DNA of 64,000 bases from an uncultured Prevotellaceae bacterium (lineage in GTDB: Bacteria > Bacteroidota > Bacteroidia > Bacteroidales > Bacteroidaceae). Location of the stretch: NCBI GenBank assembly GCA_902800185.1, contig CADCDK010000011.1, positions 87,689-151,688 on the forward strand. The letters run 5' to 3'. The notes beneath the pieces were generated by a model that did no database searches, was not told the origin of the DNA, and worked only from the letters and a program-made list of their open reading frames with translations. Both the position numbers and the translations under genes were made by a program. Numbering within the stretch: the first letter of the stretch is position 1; each line of letters starts with the position of its first letter. This document shows positions 9,050 to 17,707 of the stretch, one piece after another.

Positions 9050-10894
9050 TTATTCTACGGTAACTGACTTGGCAAGGTTTCTGGGTTGATCTACGTTCTT
9101 ACCCTTACAAACAGCGACATGATAAGCCAACATCTGCAGGGGAATTGTAGCAATGAGAGGTTCAAGGTACTCGATGACATCGGGAAGTTCTAGCACCTCA
9201 TCGGCAATGCGGCTAATAGTCTCATCGCCCTTGCTCACAAGGGCAATAACCTTACCTTTTCGTGCCTTGATCTCCTGAATGTTACTGAGCACCTTTTCAT
9301 ACATACCGTTATGCGTGGCAATAACGACGACAGGCATATCAGAATCAATCAAAGCAATGGGGCCGTGCTTCATTTCGGCAGCAGGATAGCCTTCGGCATG
9401 AATGTAACTGATTTCCTTCAGTTTCAGGGCTCCTTCCAATGCGACGGGATAACTGAATCCACGTCCCAAATACAGGAAGTTCCGTGCATAGGTGAATATT
9501 CGACTAAGGTCAGCAATTCTATCATTGAGTTTCAAAACCTCTTCCATCTTGTGAGGTATCTCGCTGAGTTCTTTGACAATGGTGAGATACTCCTCCTCAG
9601 AAAGAGTGTTCTTTTCCCGGGCAAGGGCAAGGGCAAGCATTGTCAAGACGGTCACCTGACCAGTAAATGCTTTTGTAGAAGCCACACCAATCTCCGGCCC
9701 CACGTGGATATAGCTACCTGTATCGGTGGCTCTCGGGATGCTTGAACCAATGGCATTACAAATACCATAGATGAAAGCACCATTCTCCTTTGCCAACTCA
9801 ACGGCTGCCAAAGTATCAGCTGTTTCTCCACTTTGTGAGATAGCAATGACAACATCATCTTTTCCGACAACAGGATTCCTATAACGGAATTCCGATGCAT
9901 ACTCAACTTCAACAGGAATACGACAGAGCGTTTCTATCATCTGTTTGCCGATAAGACCAGCATGCCATGAGGTTCCACAGGCAACAATGATAATACGTTT
10001 GGCATTCAACAACTGTTCTTTATAATCGATAACTGCCGATAAAGTTACATTTGTTGCCTCGGTGTTGATACGTCCACGCATACAAGTGGTGATGCATTCC
10101 GGCTGCTCGAAAATCTCTTTGAGCATAAAATGCGGGAAGCCCCCCTTCTCAATTTGTCCAAGGTTCATATCTACCGTCTTGACAACAAGTCGTTGCTGAT
10201 CGTTATAGATATTGACGACTTTCAATTCCTCGCCCAAACGCATCACGGCAATATTACCGTCTTCAAGATAAACGACCTTGTCTGTATATTCGACGATGGG
10301 GGTGGCATCTGAACCCAAAAAGAACTCATTTTCACCAATTCCGACCACCAATGGACTTTGCTTACGGGCAGCAATAATCTGATCAGGAACGCGCTTGTCA
10401 ACGATGGCAATGGCATATGCACCAATAACTTGATGCAAGGCAACTTGAACAGCTGTAAGTAAGTCAAGAGATTTCTTCACCATGATATATTCCACCAACT
10501 GGACAAGAACTTCGGTGTCTGTCTCTGAGCGAAATTCCACTCCCCTATTTCTCAGGTTGTTCTTCAAATCGGCGTAGTTTTCAATAATACCATTATGAAT
10601 GATAGCCAGATTCTTCGATTCCGAATAATGCGGGTGGGCATTCACCGAAGAAGGCTCTCCATGAGTAGCCCATCTCGTGTGGGCGATTCCCACGCCACCA
10701 GTCACATTTTTATCTGAACAATACTCTTCAAGAATAGCAACCTTTCCTTTGGTCTTATAAACATTTAATCCTCCATCATCGTTAATCAGCGCAACTCCTG
10801 CACTATCATATCCCCTATATTCCAATCTTTTTAATCCTTTTATCAAAATAGGATATGCTTCTCTTTTTCCTAAATATCCAACAATTCCACACAT
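9050..10894 (-). CDS. glmS: Glutamine--fructose-6-phosphate aminotransferase (isomerizing)
   Basis: Makes glucosamine-6-phosphate for peptidoglycan and lipopolysaccharide from fructose-6-phosphate and glutamine. Length is 614 residues, close to the usual 610. The N-terminal Cys2 nucleophile is in MCGIVGYLG. Two SIS sugar-isomerase domains follow (ACGTSWHAGL near residue 305, the second near 460), and the protein ends in the conserved LAKSVTVE. It is the first gene of the glutamine-amidotransferase cluster. I see no glmS ribozyme in the 118 bp upstream. Confidence 0.97.
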   Translation of the reverse strand: MCGIVGYLGKREAYPILIKGLKRLEYRGYDSAGVALINDDGGLNVYKTKGKVAILEEYCSDKNVTGGVGIAHTRWATHGEPSSVNAHPHYSESKNLAIIHNGIIENYADLKNNLRNRGVEFRSETDTEVLVQLVEYIMVKKSLDLLTAVQVALHQVIGAYAIAIVDKRVPDQIIAARKQSPLVVGIGENEFFLGSDATPIVEYTDKVVYLEDGNIAVMRLGEELKVVNIYNDQQRLVVKTVDMNLGQIEKGGFPHFMLKEIFEQPECITTCMRGRINTEATNVTLSAVIDYKEQLLNAKRIIIVACGTSWHAGLIGKQMIETLCRIPVEVEYASEFRYRNPVVGKDDVVIAISQSGETADTLAAVELAKENGAFIYGICNAIGSSIPRATDTGSYIHVGPEIGVASTKAFTGQVTVLTMLALALAREKNTLSEEEYLTIVKELSEIPHKMEEVLKLNDRIADLSRIFTYARNFLYLGRGFSYPVALEGALKLKEISYIHAEGYPAAEMKHGPIALIDSDMPVVVIATHNGMYEKVLSNIQEIKARKGKVIALVSKGDETISRIADEVLELPDVIEYLEPLIATIPLQMLAYHVAVCKGKNVDQPRNLAKSVTVE

Positions 10895-10943
10895 AAAACA
10901 ATACCTATTAAAAATTGAATAAATATCAAAACTTTACATATAC

Positions 10944-10996
10944 GAAAGATGAAGAATGATAACGAGCCATAGTCCATTATTCATTCTTCATCTTTC
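10944..10996. repeat. 15-bp perfect inverted repeat upstream of glmS
   Basis: GAAAGATGAAGAATG (10944-10958) and CATTCTTCATCTTTC (10982-10996) are exact complements around a 23-nt loop. There is no T-run directly after it on either strand, so it is not a classical terminator. It lies between the end of the export gene and the start of glmS and could form a hairpin in transcripts of either. Confidence 0.75.
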
Positions 10997-11012
10997 ATTA
11001 TACATATTTTAT

Positions 11013-11822
11013 TTAGTCTCTTAAAATATTAACCAGTAGTGAAGCTACCGATGTTACGATTCCAATAAATGAGAACCAGATTGTCGTTGACGAACCAATA
11101 CTTGAGTTCTTTGCTTTCACCGTATTTGGCTCAACGTATATAATATCATTCTGTTGCACATAATAATAAGGTGAATTGAATATATTAGCATCCGTCAGGT
11201 CTATACGATGTGAAGATTTTTCTCCAGTTTCATCCTCGCGAATCAAAAGAATATTCTTACGCTTACCATAGATGGACAAGTCGCCGGAAGCTGCAAGTGC
11301 CTCAATCACACTCATCTTCTCTGTTGTGACTGGTAAAACCATCGCTCTACCCACTTCACCAATAATCGTGACACGGAAACTTGACATAATCACTGTTACA
11401 ATTGGCTCATTTTCTTTATCAAAGTAAGGACGAATCTTTTCCAAAATCAAATCCTCGCATTCACGTTTGGTTAAGCCCATTACGTGTATTTTGCCAATGA
11501 TAGGAAAACGGATGTCACCATTGTTATCTACCAAATAAGGCATCAGACGTCCATAACTGCTAGACGACGAACCGGAAGCCGAATTTGGGTTCAGCGTAGT
11601 GTTCACCACCATATTGAACGGGCGTACAACTTCTTGGTCTTGACCGCTGACCGTAATGGTCAATTCATCTTTTGGCATGATACGAGCATCATAAAGTCCT
11701 TTTGATGCAGCCAAACTAATGGAATCAATATTTTGGAAATAGGCAATTTCCTTACTCCCAGAACAACTTCCCATCATCAGTACCATTGCCAAAGCAATGA
11801 AAGGAATCAATAATTTTTTCAT
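11013..11822 (-). CDS. Wza-like polysaccharide export lipoprotein
   Basis: A 269-residue outer-membrane lipoprotein of the polysaccharide biosynthesis/export (Wza/BexD) family, which forms the outer channel for capsule or exopolysaccharide. A signal peptide ends in the lipobox MGSC (Cys20). The export domain (DELTITVSGQDQEVVRPFN) spans about residues 45-135 and an SLBB-like segment (VTIIGEVGRAMVLPV) follows. A hydrophobic stretch occupies the last 25 residues. No Wzc kinase or glycosyltransferases flank it, unlike typical capsule loci, so it acts apart from its partners or is a lone copy. Confidence 0.88.
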   Translation of the reverse strand: MKKLLIPFIALAMVLMMGSCSGSKEIAYFQNIDSISLAASKGLYDARIMPKDELTITVSGQDQEVVRPFNMVVNTTLNPNSASGSSSSSYGRLMPYLVDNNGDIRFPIIGKIHVMGLTKRECEDLILEKIRPYFDKENEPIVTVIMSSFRVTIIGEVGRAMVLPVTTEKMSVIEALAASGDLSIYGKRKNILLIREDETGEKSSHRIDLTDANIFNSPYYYVQQNDIIYVEPNTVKAKNSSIGSSTTIWFSFIGIVTSVASLLVNILRD

Positions 11823-11853
11823 ACAGTATGTTTCTATTTCTTTATTTTCCCTG

Positions 11854-11884
11854 CAAAATTACGATATTTTTTTAGACTGGCAAA
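11854..11884 (-). promoter_or_regulatory. Promoter of the export lipoprotein gene
   Basis: On the minus strand: TTTG (11881-11884), 19 bp, TAATTTTG (11854-11861). It fits the Bacteroidetes consensus and sits in the 68-bp gap between uxaC and the export gene, giving the latter its own start point. Confidence 0.75.
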
Positions 11885-11890
11885 AAAAAA

Positions 11891-13300
11891 CTAATAGAAT
11901 TTGAAATAATTACGTGCGTTGTTATAGGAGATGTCTTCCACCATCCGTGATAGCGTCTCCATATCATTAGGCAACAAACCACGTTCAACATCATTGCCAA
12001 GAATGTTACAGAGTAGGCGACGGAAATACTCATGACGTGGATAACTCAGGAAAGAGCGACTGTCAGTAAGCATTCCTACAAAACGGCTCAAAAGACCGAG
12101 AACAGAAAGGGCATCCATCTGACGTTTCATTCCATCGAGCTGATCATTGAACCACCAACCAGATCCGAATTGAATTTTTCCCGGACATGTTCCATCTTGG
12201 AAGTTTCCAAGCATGGTTGCAATCATTTCATTGGCACAAGGATTAAGCGTGTATAATATGGTACGTGTAAGCTTATGTTCCATATTCAGTTTGTTCAGGA
12301 AATGACTCATCGCCCGGGCGGTGTTGAATTCGCCAATGGAGTCAAAGCCCGTGTCAGGTCCCAGCTGCTTATACATCAAGGTGTTGTTGTCACGAATGGC
12401 ACCATAGTGATACTGCTGCGTCCAGTCGGAATCGCAGTCCATCTCCGCCATCCTTGTTAAGAAACAGTTCTTGTACTGTCGGATTTCCAGATTTGACAAA
12501 CATTGTCCATGCATCGCCTTCTCAAAGATGATTTCTATTTGCGAGTCTGTGTAAGGCTCATCATAAAATTCTTCGATACCGTGGTCGGAAAGACGACATC
12601 CATTCTCATGGAAGAAGTCGTGTCGTTTTTTCAATGCGTCCATCATATCTGAGAACTTTATAATGGTCATGTCAGCCACTTCACCCAACTTGTTAACATA
12701 GTCTGCAAACTCTGGTTTCTCGATATTCATCGCCTTGTCAGGACGCCAGGCAGGAATCATTTTGATTTCAAAGCCATCCTCGCGTGTCTGCTTGTGATAT
12801 CGCAGGTCGTCAACGGGATCATCTGTCGTACAGACACACTCCACGTGATAATGCCGCATGAAGCCACGAGCCGTAAATTCCGGCTGTTGTAGTTTTTCGT
12901 TGCACTCGTCAAAGATTTCTCTCGCCGTCTTCGGACTCAGCTGCTTGGTAATGCCAAAGGCTGTCTTCAACTCCAAATGGGTCCAATGATACAGCGGATT
13001 GCGGAATGTATAAGGCACCGTTTCTGCCCATTTCTCAAACTTTTCCCAATCGGTTGTATCCTTGCCCGTACAATATCGCTCGTCAACACCATTGGTTCGC
13101 ATGGCACGCCATTTGTAATGATCTCCCCCAAGCCATAATTCGGTGATGCTCTTGAATTGGTGGTCGTTGGCAACCATCTCTGGATTCAAATGACAATGAT
13201 AGTCGATAATCGGCATTTTTGCCGCATGATTATGGTACAATTCCTGCGCTGTAGCAGTTTCCAGCAGGAAGTTCTCATCCATGAAATTTTTCATTTCCAA
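11891..13300 (-). CDS. uxaC: Glucuronate isomerase (uronate isomerase)
   Basis: Converts D-glucuronate to D-fructuronate and D-galacturonate to D-tagaturonate in pectin and glycosaminoglycan breakdown. It is 469 residues, the usual length. The metal-binding motif IDYHCHLNPE lies near residue 32, and the C-terminal RHEYFRRLLCNILG block is typical of the family. Translation may start at Met1 or Met3. No other uronate-pathway gene is nearby; a full promoter lies upstream at 13337-13368. Confidence 0.95.
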   Translation of the reverse strand: MEMKNFMDENFLLETATAQELYHNHAAKMPIIDYHCHLNPEMVANDHQFKSITELWLGGDHYKWRAMRTNGVDERYCTGKDTTDWEKFEKWAETVPYTFRNPLYHWTHLELKTAFGITKQLSPKTAREIFDECNEKLQQPEFTARGFMRHYHVECVCTTDDPVDDLRYHKQTREDGFEIKMIPAWRPDKAMNIEKPEFADYVNKLGEVADMTIIKFSDMMDALKKRHDFFHENGCRLSDHGIEEFYDEPYTDSQIEIIFEKAMHGQCLSNLEIRQYKNCFLTRMAEMDCDSDWTQQYHYGAIRDNNTLMYKQLGPDTGFDSIGEFNTARAMSHFLNKLNMEHKLTRTILYTLNPCANEMIATMLGNFQDGTCPGKIQFGSGWWFNDQLDGMKRQMDALSVLGLLSRFVGMLTDSRSFLSYPRHEYFRRLLCNILGNDVERGLLPNDMETLSRMVEDISYNNARNYFKFY

Positions 13301-13336
13301 TAGTTTTTAAGTATTCTTCTTTGTAATAATATGGTG

Positions 13337-13368
13337 CAAATGTATGAAGAAAAACCGAGATGACCAAA
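13337..13368 (-). promoter_or_regulatory. Promoter of uxaC
   Basis: On the minus strand: TTTG (13365-13368), 20 bp, TACATTTG (13337-13344), a complete Bacteroidetes primary promoter 37 bp before the uxaC start. Confidence 0.78.
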
Positions 13369-13414
13369 TAAATGATAAAAAATGTGAAATAAGGAGCAAG
13401 TGTCAAACGCTATT

Positions 13415-13445
13415 TTTGCCGACAGCAAATTAATCGTTACATTTG
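13415..13445 (+). promoter_or_regulatory. Promoter of the asparaginase gene
   Basis: TTTG (13415-13418), 19 bp, TACATTTG (13438-13445), ending 22 bp before the ATG at 13468. It is divergent from the uxaC promoter. Confidence 0.78.
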
Positions 13446-13467
13446 CAATAGATTTTATCACCATCAC

Positions 13468-14526
13468 ATGAAAAATAAGGGAAATCAAATGGTGCGTTCC
13501 GATAAAGTGTTACTTATATACACAGGCGGGACTATCGGTATGGGGAAAAATCCCCAGACCAAAGCCCTTGTACCTCTTGACTTCAGTCAGTTTGTTAGCA
13601 AACTACCCGAATTGGAACAGGTGGAAACTGGTATTGACGTGTACCAATTTGCAAGTCCCATCGATTCGAGTAACATGATGCCGGATAACTGGGCGAATTT
13701 GGTGAGAATTATTGTGGAAAACTACGACCACTACGATGGATTTGTCATTCTGCACGGAACAGACACGATGGCCTATACCGCTTCTGCCCTTTCCTTCATG
13801 TTAGAGAATCTGACAAAGCCTGTCATTCTCACAGGTAGCCAGCTGCCCATTGGACAGTTGCGTACCGACGGCAAAGAGAATCTTGTTACAAGCATAGAAC
13901 TTGCAGCACAACACCATGACGACGGAACGGCTACCATACCCGAAGTTTGCATCTATTTCAATGGTAGTCTTCTGCGGGGCAATCGTTCTACCAAACAAAA
14001 TGCCGAAGGTTTTACGGCATTTGCTTCGTTCAACTACCCTCACCTTTGCGATGCAGGAGTGAACTTCACTTTCCACGACCACCATATCCTGCAACCCGAC
14101 TTCACGCGTCCTATGATTCCGCACTACGAGATGGACTCCAACATCGTGGTGTTCTCTCTGTTTCCGGGCATTCAGGAACAGATTGTCCGCCATGTATTGG
14201 CAGCACCCGAATTGAAAAGCATTGTGATGCGCTCCTTCGGAAGTGGTAATGCCCCGCAACAATCATGGCTGCTGAATTTACTCAAGGATGCAAGCGACCG
14301 TGGAGTTACTATTGTTAATATCAGCCAATGTGTATCGGGATGTGTGGAAATGTCCCTCTATGGAACTGGCTATCAATTGATGGATGCTGGAGTCATTAGC
14401 GGATATGACAGTACTGTTGAGGCTGCTGCAACCAAACTGATGTATTTACAGGCAAGATACAAGAACCCTGTAGAAGTTCGTAGGATGATGAATAAAAACC
14501 TTTGTGGAGAAATTACAATTGCATAA
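13468..14526 (+). CDS. ansA: Type I L-asparaginase
   Basis: Hydrolyses L-asparagine to aspartate and ammonia. The two family signatures are present: the nucleophile Thr in LLIYTGGTIGMG (about residues 15-25) and HGTDTMAYTASALSFML (about residues 93-110). There is no signal peptide, and the 352-residue length fits the cytoplasmic AnsA type. Translation could start at Met1 or at Met8 (MVRSDKVLL). The promoter at 13415-13445 puts both starts downstream of transcription initiation. Rubrerythrin follows after 75 bp on the same strand. Confidence 0.93.
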   Translation: MKNKGNQMVRSDKVLLIYTGGTIGMGKNPQTKALVPLDFSQFVSKLPELEQVETGIDVYQFASPIDSSNMMPDNWANLVRIIVENYDHYDGFVILHGTDTMAYTASALSFMLENLTKPVILTGSQLPIGQLRTDGKENLVTSIELAAQHHDDGTATIPEVCIYFNGSLLRGNRSTKQNAEGFTAFASFNYPHLCDAGVNFTFHDHHILQPDFTRPMIPHYEMDSNIVVFSLFPGIQEQIVRHVLAAPELKSIVMRSFGSGNAPQQSWLLNLLKDASDRGVTIVNISQCVSGCVEMSLYGTGYQLMDAGVISGYDSTVEAAATKLMYLQARYKNPVEVRRMMNKNLCGEITIA

Positions 14527-14601
14527 AGAAACATTTTTATTGGAAGAGATACAATACTGATAACCAATCTTTTATAAATAACACATTAAACTAAAAGAAA
14601 A

Positions 14602-15144
14602 ATGAAAGAGTTAAAAGGAACAAAGACAGAGAAAAACCTGCAAGAGGCTTTTGCGGGCGAGAGTCAGGCACGTAACAAGTACAGCTACTGGGCATCAAAG
14701 GCTAAGAAAGACGGCTATCAACAGATTGCTGCCATCTTCGAGGAGACTGCTGCCAACGAGAAAGAGCATGCCAAGATGTGGTTCAAGCTACTCGAGGGTG
14801 GTTCTATCAAGAGTACAGTTGAGAACTTAAAAGCTGCTGCTGAAGGAGAGAACTTTGAATGGACAGACATGTATGATCGCATGGCGAGAGAAGCCGATGA
14901 AGAGGGATTCACAGAGATTGCCGAGCAATTCCGTGGTGTAGCAGCTATCGAAAAGGCACATGAAGAGCGCTACCGTAAGCTCCTTGCCAACATCGAGCAG
15001 AAGATTGTCTTCTCCCGTGAGGGTGATGCCATTTGGCAATGCCGCAACTGTGGCCATATCGTTATTGGCAAAGAGGCTCCAGAGATCTGCCCCGTCTGCG
15101 CTCATCCGCAAGCATATTTCGAGTTGAAGGCGGAGAATTATTAA
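14602..15144 (+). CDS. Rubrerythrin
   Basis: A 180-residue di-iron peroxidase that protects anaerobes from hydrogen peroxide. The N-terminal ferritin-like four-helix domain carries the iron ligands in [13 protein letters not shown] and [13 protein letters not shown], with a second pair near residues 90-125. The C-terminal rubredoxin-like domain has the two Cys pairs CRNCG and CPVCAHP. The stop codon falls inside a short tandem repeat that duplicates the last codons (see the 18-bp repeat). Confidence 0.96.
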   Translation: MKELKGTKTEKNLQEAFAGESQARNKYSYWASKAKKDGYQQIAAIFEETAANEKEHAKMWFKLLEGGSIKSTVENLKAAAEGENFEWTDMYDRMAREADEEGFTEIAEQFRGVAAIEKAHEERYRKLLANIEQKIVFSREGDAIWQCRNCGHIVIGKEAPEICPVCAHPQAYFELKAENY

Positions 15145-15186
15145 TAGGCTGAGAATTATTAATAAGCTGAGAATAATTAATCAGTT
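15133..15186 (+). repeat. Three tandem copies of an 18-bp unit across the rubrerythrin stop codon
   Basis: Units starting at 15133, 15151 and 15169 share GAGAATTATTAAT followed by AGGCT, AAGCT or a variant. The first unit contains the last codons and the stop of rubrerythrin, so the others look like downstream duplications of the gene end. Confidence 0.85.
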
Positions 15187-15207
15187 GACTTATCATGGTA
15201 CAAAAAA

Positions 15208-15235
15208 AGCGGGTGGCTCAAGCCATCCGCTTTTA
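15208..15235. terminator. Bidirectional terminator between rubrerythrin and rpsP
   Basis: AGCGGGTGGC and GCCATCCGCT flank a four-base loop (TCAA). The hairpin is preceded by seven A and followed by TTTT, so it can end the plus-strand rubrerythrin transcript and the convergent minus-strand rpsP transcript. Confidence 0.85.
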
Positions 15236-15266
15236 CTTTCATCTTTGTTTCAGAGATATTCAATGA

Positions 15267-15800
15267 TTATGCCTCTGCGGGAGCAGCCTCCTCAGCGGGA
15301 GCCTCTTCTGTTGCTGCAGCTTCGGCAGCGGCAGCAGCGGCAGCAGCCTTCTTGTCTGCAACCTTCTTGGCAATAGCCTCATTAACTTTCTTCTCTTCTT
15401 CCAGACTCTTGGCAGCAGCATCTTTCTTTGCCTTTGCCTCTGTTGCGCGCACGGCTTCAACAGCCTTCGTCTTATCCTGCTTCCAAGCATCGAACTTGGT
15501 CTGTGCCGTAGCCTCGTCGAAAGCACCCTTCTTCACACCTACACGAAGATGCTTCATCAGGTAAACGCCCTCACGGCTAAGGATGTTACGTACAGTATCC
15601 GTAGGCTGTGCACCTACTTCTACCCAATACAATGCACGCTCGAAATTCAATTCTACTGTTGCGGGGTTGGTGTTAGGATTGTACATACCCAGCTTCTCAA
15701 TGAATCGACCATCACGTGGTGCTCGTGCATCAGCGGCTACAATGCGATATACTGCATAACCTTTGCGACCGCCGCGCTGCAATCTAATTTTTGTTGCCAT
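15267..15800 (-). CDS. rpsP: 30S ribosomal protein S16 with alanine/glutamate-rich tail
   Basis: The start is placed at the Met of [14 protein letters not shown]; a longer frame upstream begins near the promoter and lacks S16 similarity. The S16 core (residues 1 to about 85) includes [21 protein letters not shown]. About 90 further residues are rich in Ala, Lys and Glu, ending in an [13 protein letters not shown] tail; this extension is common in Bacteroidetes S16. The protein is 177 residues in all. A -7 promoter box lies at 15862-15869. Confidence 0.95.
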   Translation of the reverse strand: MATKIRLQRGGRKGYAVYRIVAADARAPRDGRFIEKLGMYNPNTNPATVELNFERALYWVEVGAQPTDTVRNILSREGVYLMKHLRVGVKKGAFDEATAQTKFDAWKQDKTKAVEAVRATEAKAKKDAAAKSLEEEKKVNEAIAKKVADKKAAAAAAAAEAAATEEAPAEEAAPAEA

Positions 15801-15861
15801 TGTTTGATAATAATTATGTTTAGAAATGAATTTAAATGCTACCATCTCGTGATAGCGGCTG

Positions 15862-15869
15862 CAAAGGTA
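15862..15869 (-). promoter_or_regulatory. Promoter -7 box of rpsP
   Basis: TACCTTTG on the minus strand, 62 bp before the S16 start codon. No -33 TTTG is seen at the usual distance. Its position rules out translation from the more upstream in-frame ATG. Confidence 0.6.
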
Positions 15870-15960
15870 CAAAATATTTTGGAATCAGACATGCACATGC
15901 TTCTTTTATTTTATAAACATGGCATTTTTAGCTATTATTTAATCTTTGTTAACTAAAGAA

Positions 15961-15983
15961 AAGCCCCCGGCTAATGCCGAGGG
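15961..15983 (-). terminator. Terminator of galE
   Basis: On the minus strand CCCTCGGC pairs with GCCGGGGG around a four-base loop, followed by CTTTTCTTTA. It lies 36 bp after the galE stop codon. Confidence 0.85.
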
Positions 15984-16018
15984 ACTGTTTTCTTGAGAAA
16001 TAAAGACTTTGTTTTTAC

Positions 16019-17062
16019 TTACATGATACCGTCTTCACGGAGTTTCTCCTGCCACTTCCAGGCAGAAGCAAGGACATCTTCAACAGGTGTGTCAGCTTTC
16101 CATCCGAGCACCTTGTTGGCTTTGTCCACGTTGCCCCATACTTTCTCGATATCGCCTTCGCGACGGGGTGCATACGCCCAATTAACTTTCACACCGGTAG
16201 CCTTCTCGAATTTCTGGACAACCTCCAAAGTCGAGAGACCAGTACCTGTTCCGATGTTGAAGATTTCTAACGGATCTGTATCCTGGTCAAGCACACGGGT
16301 CATAGCCTTCACATGAGCTTTAGCAAGGTCAACAACATAGATATAGTCGCGTATGCAGGTTCCATCGGGAGTATCATAGTCATTGCCGAAGATCTTCAGC
16401 TCTTTGCGCACGCCGATGGCGGTCTGTGTAACGAAGGGAATCAGATTCATGGGCACGCCATTGGGAAGCTCACCGATGTAGGCTGTGGGATGTGCACCGA
16501 TGGGGTTGAAGTAGCGCAGAACGACACTCTTAATCTTGGCCCCTGAGTGAATATAGTCGGCAATAATCTCCTCATTAATCTGTTTGGTGTTGCCATAGGG
16601 CGAAAGTGCCTTCTGGATGGGGGCTTCCTCTGTTACAGGCAGGTTCTCCTTCGTGGGCTGACCATAAACGGTGCAGCTTGAAGAGAAGATAATTCCCTTC
16701 ACATCGTACTTGGGCATCAGCTCCAACAGATTGATGAGGGAAACGAGGTTGTTGCGATAGTAAAGAAGCGGTTTCTCCACACTCTCACCCACAGCCTTTG
16801 ATGCGGCAAAGTGAATGATACCTGCAATTTCGGGATACTTCTTGAAGACTGCCTCGGTTGCGTCAAAATCACGCAGGTCAACCTTCTCAAATGCAGGACG
16901 AATACCCGTAATCTTCTCTATTCCGTCAAGAACCTCAATCTTTGAATTGGAGAGATTGTCAACGATTACCACGTTGTAGCCAGCTTGCTGCAACTCAACT
17001 GTTGTGTGCGAACCGATAAAACCAGTTCCACCTGTCACCAAAATAGTCTGTTTCATATTCAA
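16019..17062 (-). CDS. galE: UDP-glucose 4-epimerase
   Basis: Interconverts UDP-glucose and UDP-galactose, linking galactose use with glycan precursors. It is a 347-residue short-chain dehydrogenase-type epimerase with the NAD-binding GGTGFIGSH near the N-terminus, Ser/Tyr/Lys catalytic residues in SSSCTVYG and YGNTKQ, and the family end motif FNIGTGTGLS. Translation starts at Met1 or Met3. It is a single gene with its own promoter box and terminator. Confidence 0.95.
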   Translation of the reverse strand: MNMKQTILVTGGTGFIGSHTTVELQQAGYNVVIVDNLSNSKIEVLDGIEKITGIRPAFEKVDLRDFDATEAVFKKYPEIAGIIHFAASKAVGESVEKPLLYYRNNLVSLINLLELMPKYDVKGIIFSSSCTVYGQPTKENLPVTEEAPIQKALSPYGNTKQINEEIIADYIHSGAKIKSVVLRYFNPIGAHPTAYIGELPNGVPMNLIPFVTQTAIGVRKELKIFGNDYDTPDGTCIRDYIYVVDLAKAHVKAMTRVLDQDTDPLEIFNIGTGTGLSTLEVVQKFEKATGVKVNWAYAPRREGDIEKVWGNVDKANKVLGWKADTPVEDVLASAWKWQEKLREDGIM

Positions 17063-17118
17063 TAGGTTTGTTTAAGATGATATTTCAATTTAAAATTACG
17101 AGTTCCTGCACTCACAGG

Positions 17119-17126
17119 CAAAATTA
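17119..17126 (-). promoter_or_regulatory. Promoter -7 box of galE
   Basis: TAATTTTG on the minus strand, 57 bp before the galE start. A -33 box is not clear. Confidence 0.55.
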
Positions 17127-17185
17127 CTCATTTTTATTTGAACTACGAAAAATATAACGAAAAAAAGAGAAAAAAGACATTTTTA

Positions 17186-17217
17186 TTTGGCTTTTTCCAC
17201 AAATTAGACTAAATTTG
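17186..17217 (+). promoter_or_regulatory. Promoter of the 145-residue hypothetical gene
   Basis: TTTG (17186-17189), 20 bp, TAAATTTG (17210-17217), ending 36 bp before the ATG at 17254. Confidence 0.75.
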
Positions 17218-17253
17218 CACCTAAGAACATCAACGATTTAGTTTACCGACTGT

Positions 17254-17691
17254 ATGAAAACATCCGAACTAACCACACAACAGATTCAGCGTGCCATCAA
17301 CAAGATAGCGCAGAAGTTTCCGTCTGATACTGACACTTCCTTGATAACCGACATTCATCTGCGTGCCATTCAAGAAAGTGGAGAACTGCTTGCGTTTGAT
17401 GATGACGACAACGAGATTAACCGTTGTGTGATAGAAGAATGGATTGACAACAAAGACGAGGATTTCTACCAGCAGATTACGTCACTTTTGCGTGCAGAAC
17501 TGCGCAACATGCAGGAAGTCGTTGACAACTTTGGTATTCTAAAGCCTTACAGCATCGTATTGGAAAACGATGACAAGGAAACCATCGCCGAACTTTATCT
17601 TGCCGACGACGAAACCGTCATCATTGGCGGCGACCTGATGGAGGGGCTCGATCAGGAGCTCGATTCCTTCCTGAATGACTTGTTGAAGTAA
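17254..17691 (+). CDS. Acidic hypothetical protein of 145 residues
   Basis: I do not recognise a named domain. The protein is strongly acidic, soluble, with no signal peptide or membrane segment. It appears helical at the N-terminus (LTTQQIQRAINKIAQKFP) with an acidic middle (LLAFDDDDNE) and ends in a Glu/Asp/Leu-rich helix (LDQELDSFLNDLLK). It has a complete promoter and codon use like its neighbours, so it is a real gene. It converges with nadE, from which it is separated by 16 bp holding a small GAGGGA/TCCCTC hairpin. Confidence 0.8.
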   Translation: MKTSELTTQQIQRAINKIAQKFPSDTDTSLITDIHLRAIQESGELLAFDDDDNEINRCVIEEWIDNKDEDFYQQITSLLRAELRNMQEVVDNFGILKPYSIVLENDDKETIAELYLADDETVIIGGDLMEGLDQELDSFLNDLLK

Positions 17692-17707
17692 GAGGGACGG
17701 TTCCCTC

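Noticed and set aside
10895-11012. glmS ribozyme or riboswitch upstream of glmS
   Set aside because: The 118 bp hold only AT-rich sequence and an inverted repeat, with no conserved ribozyme core.
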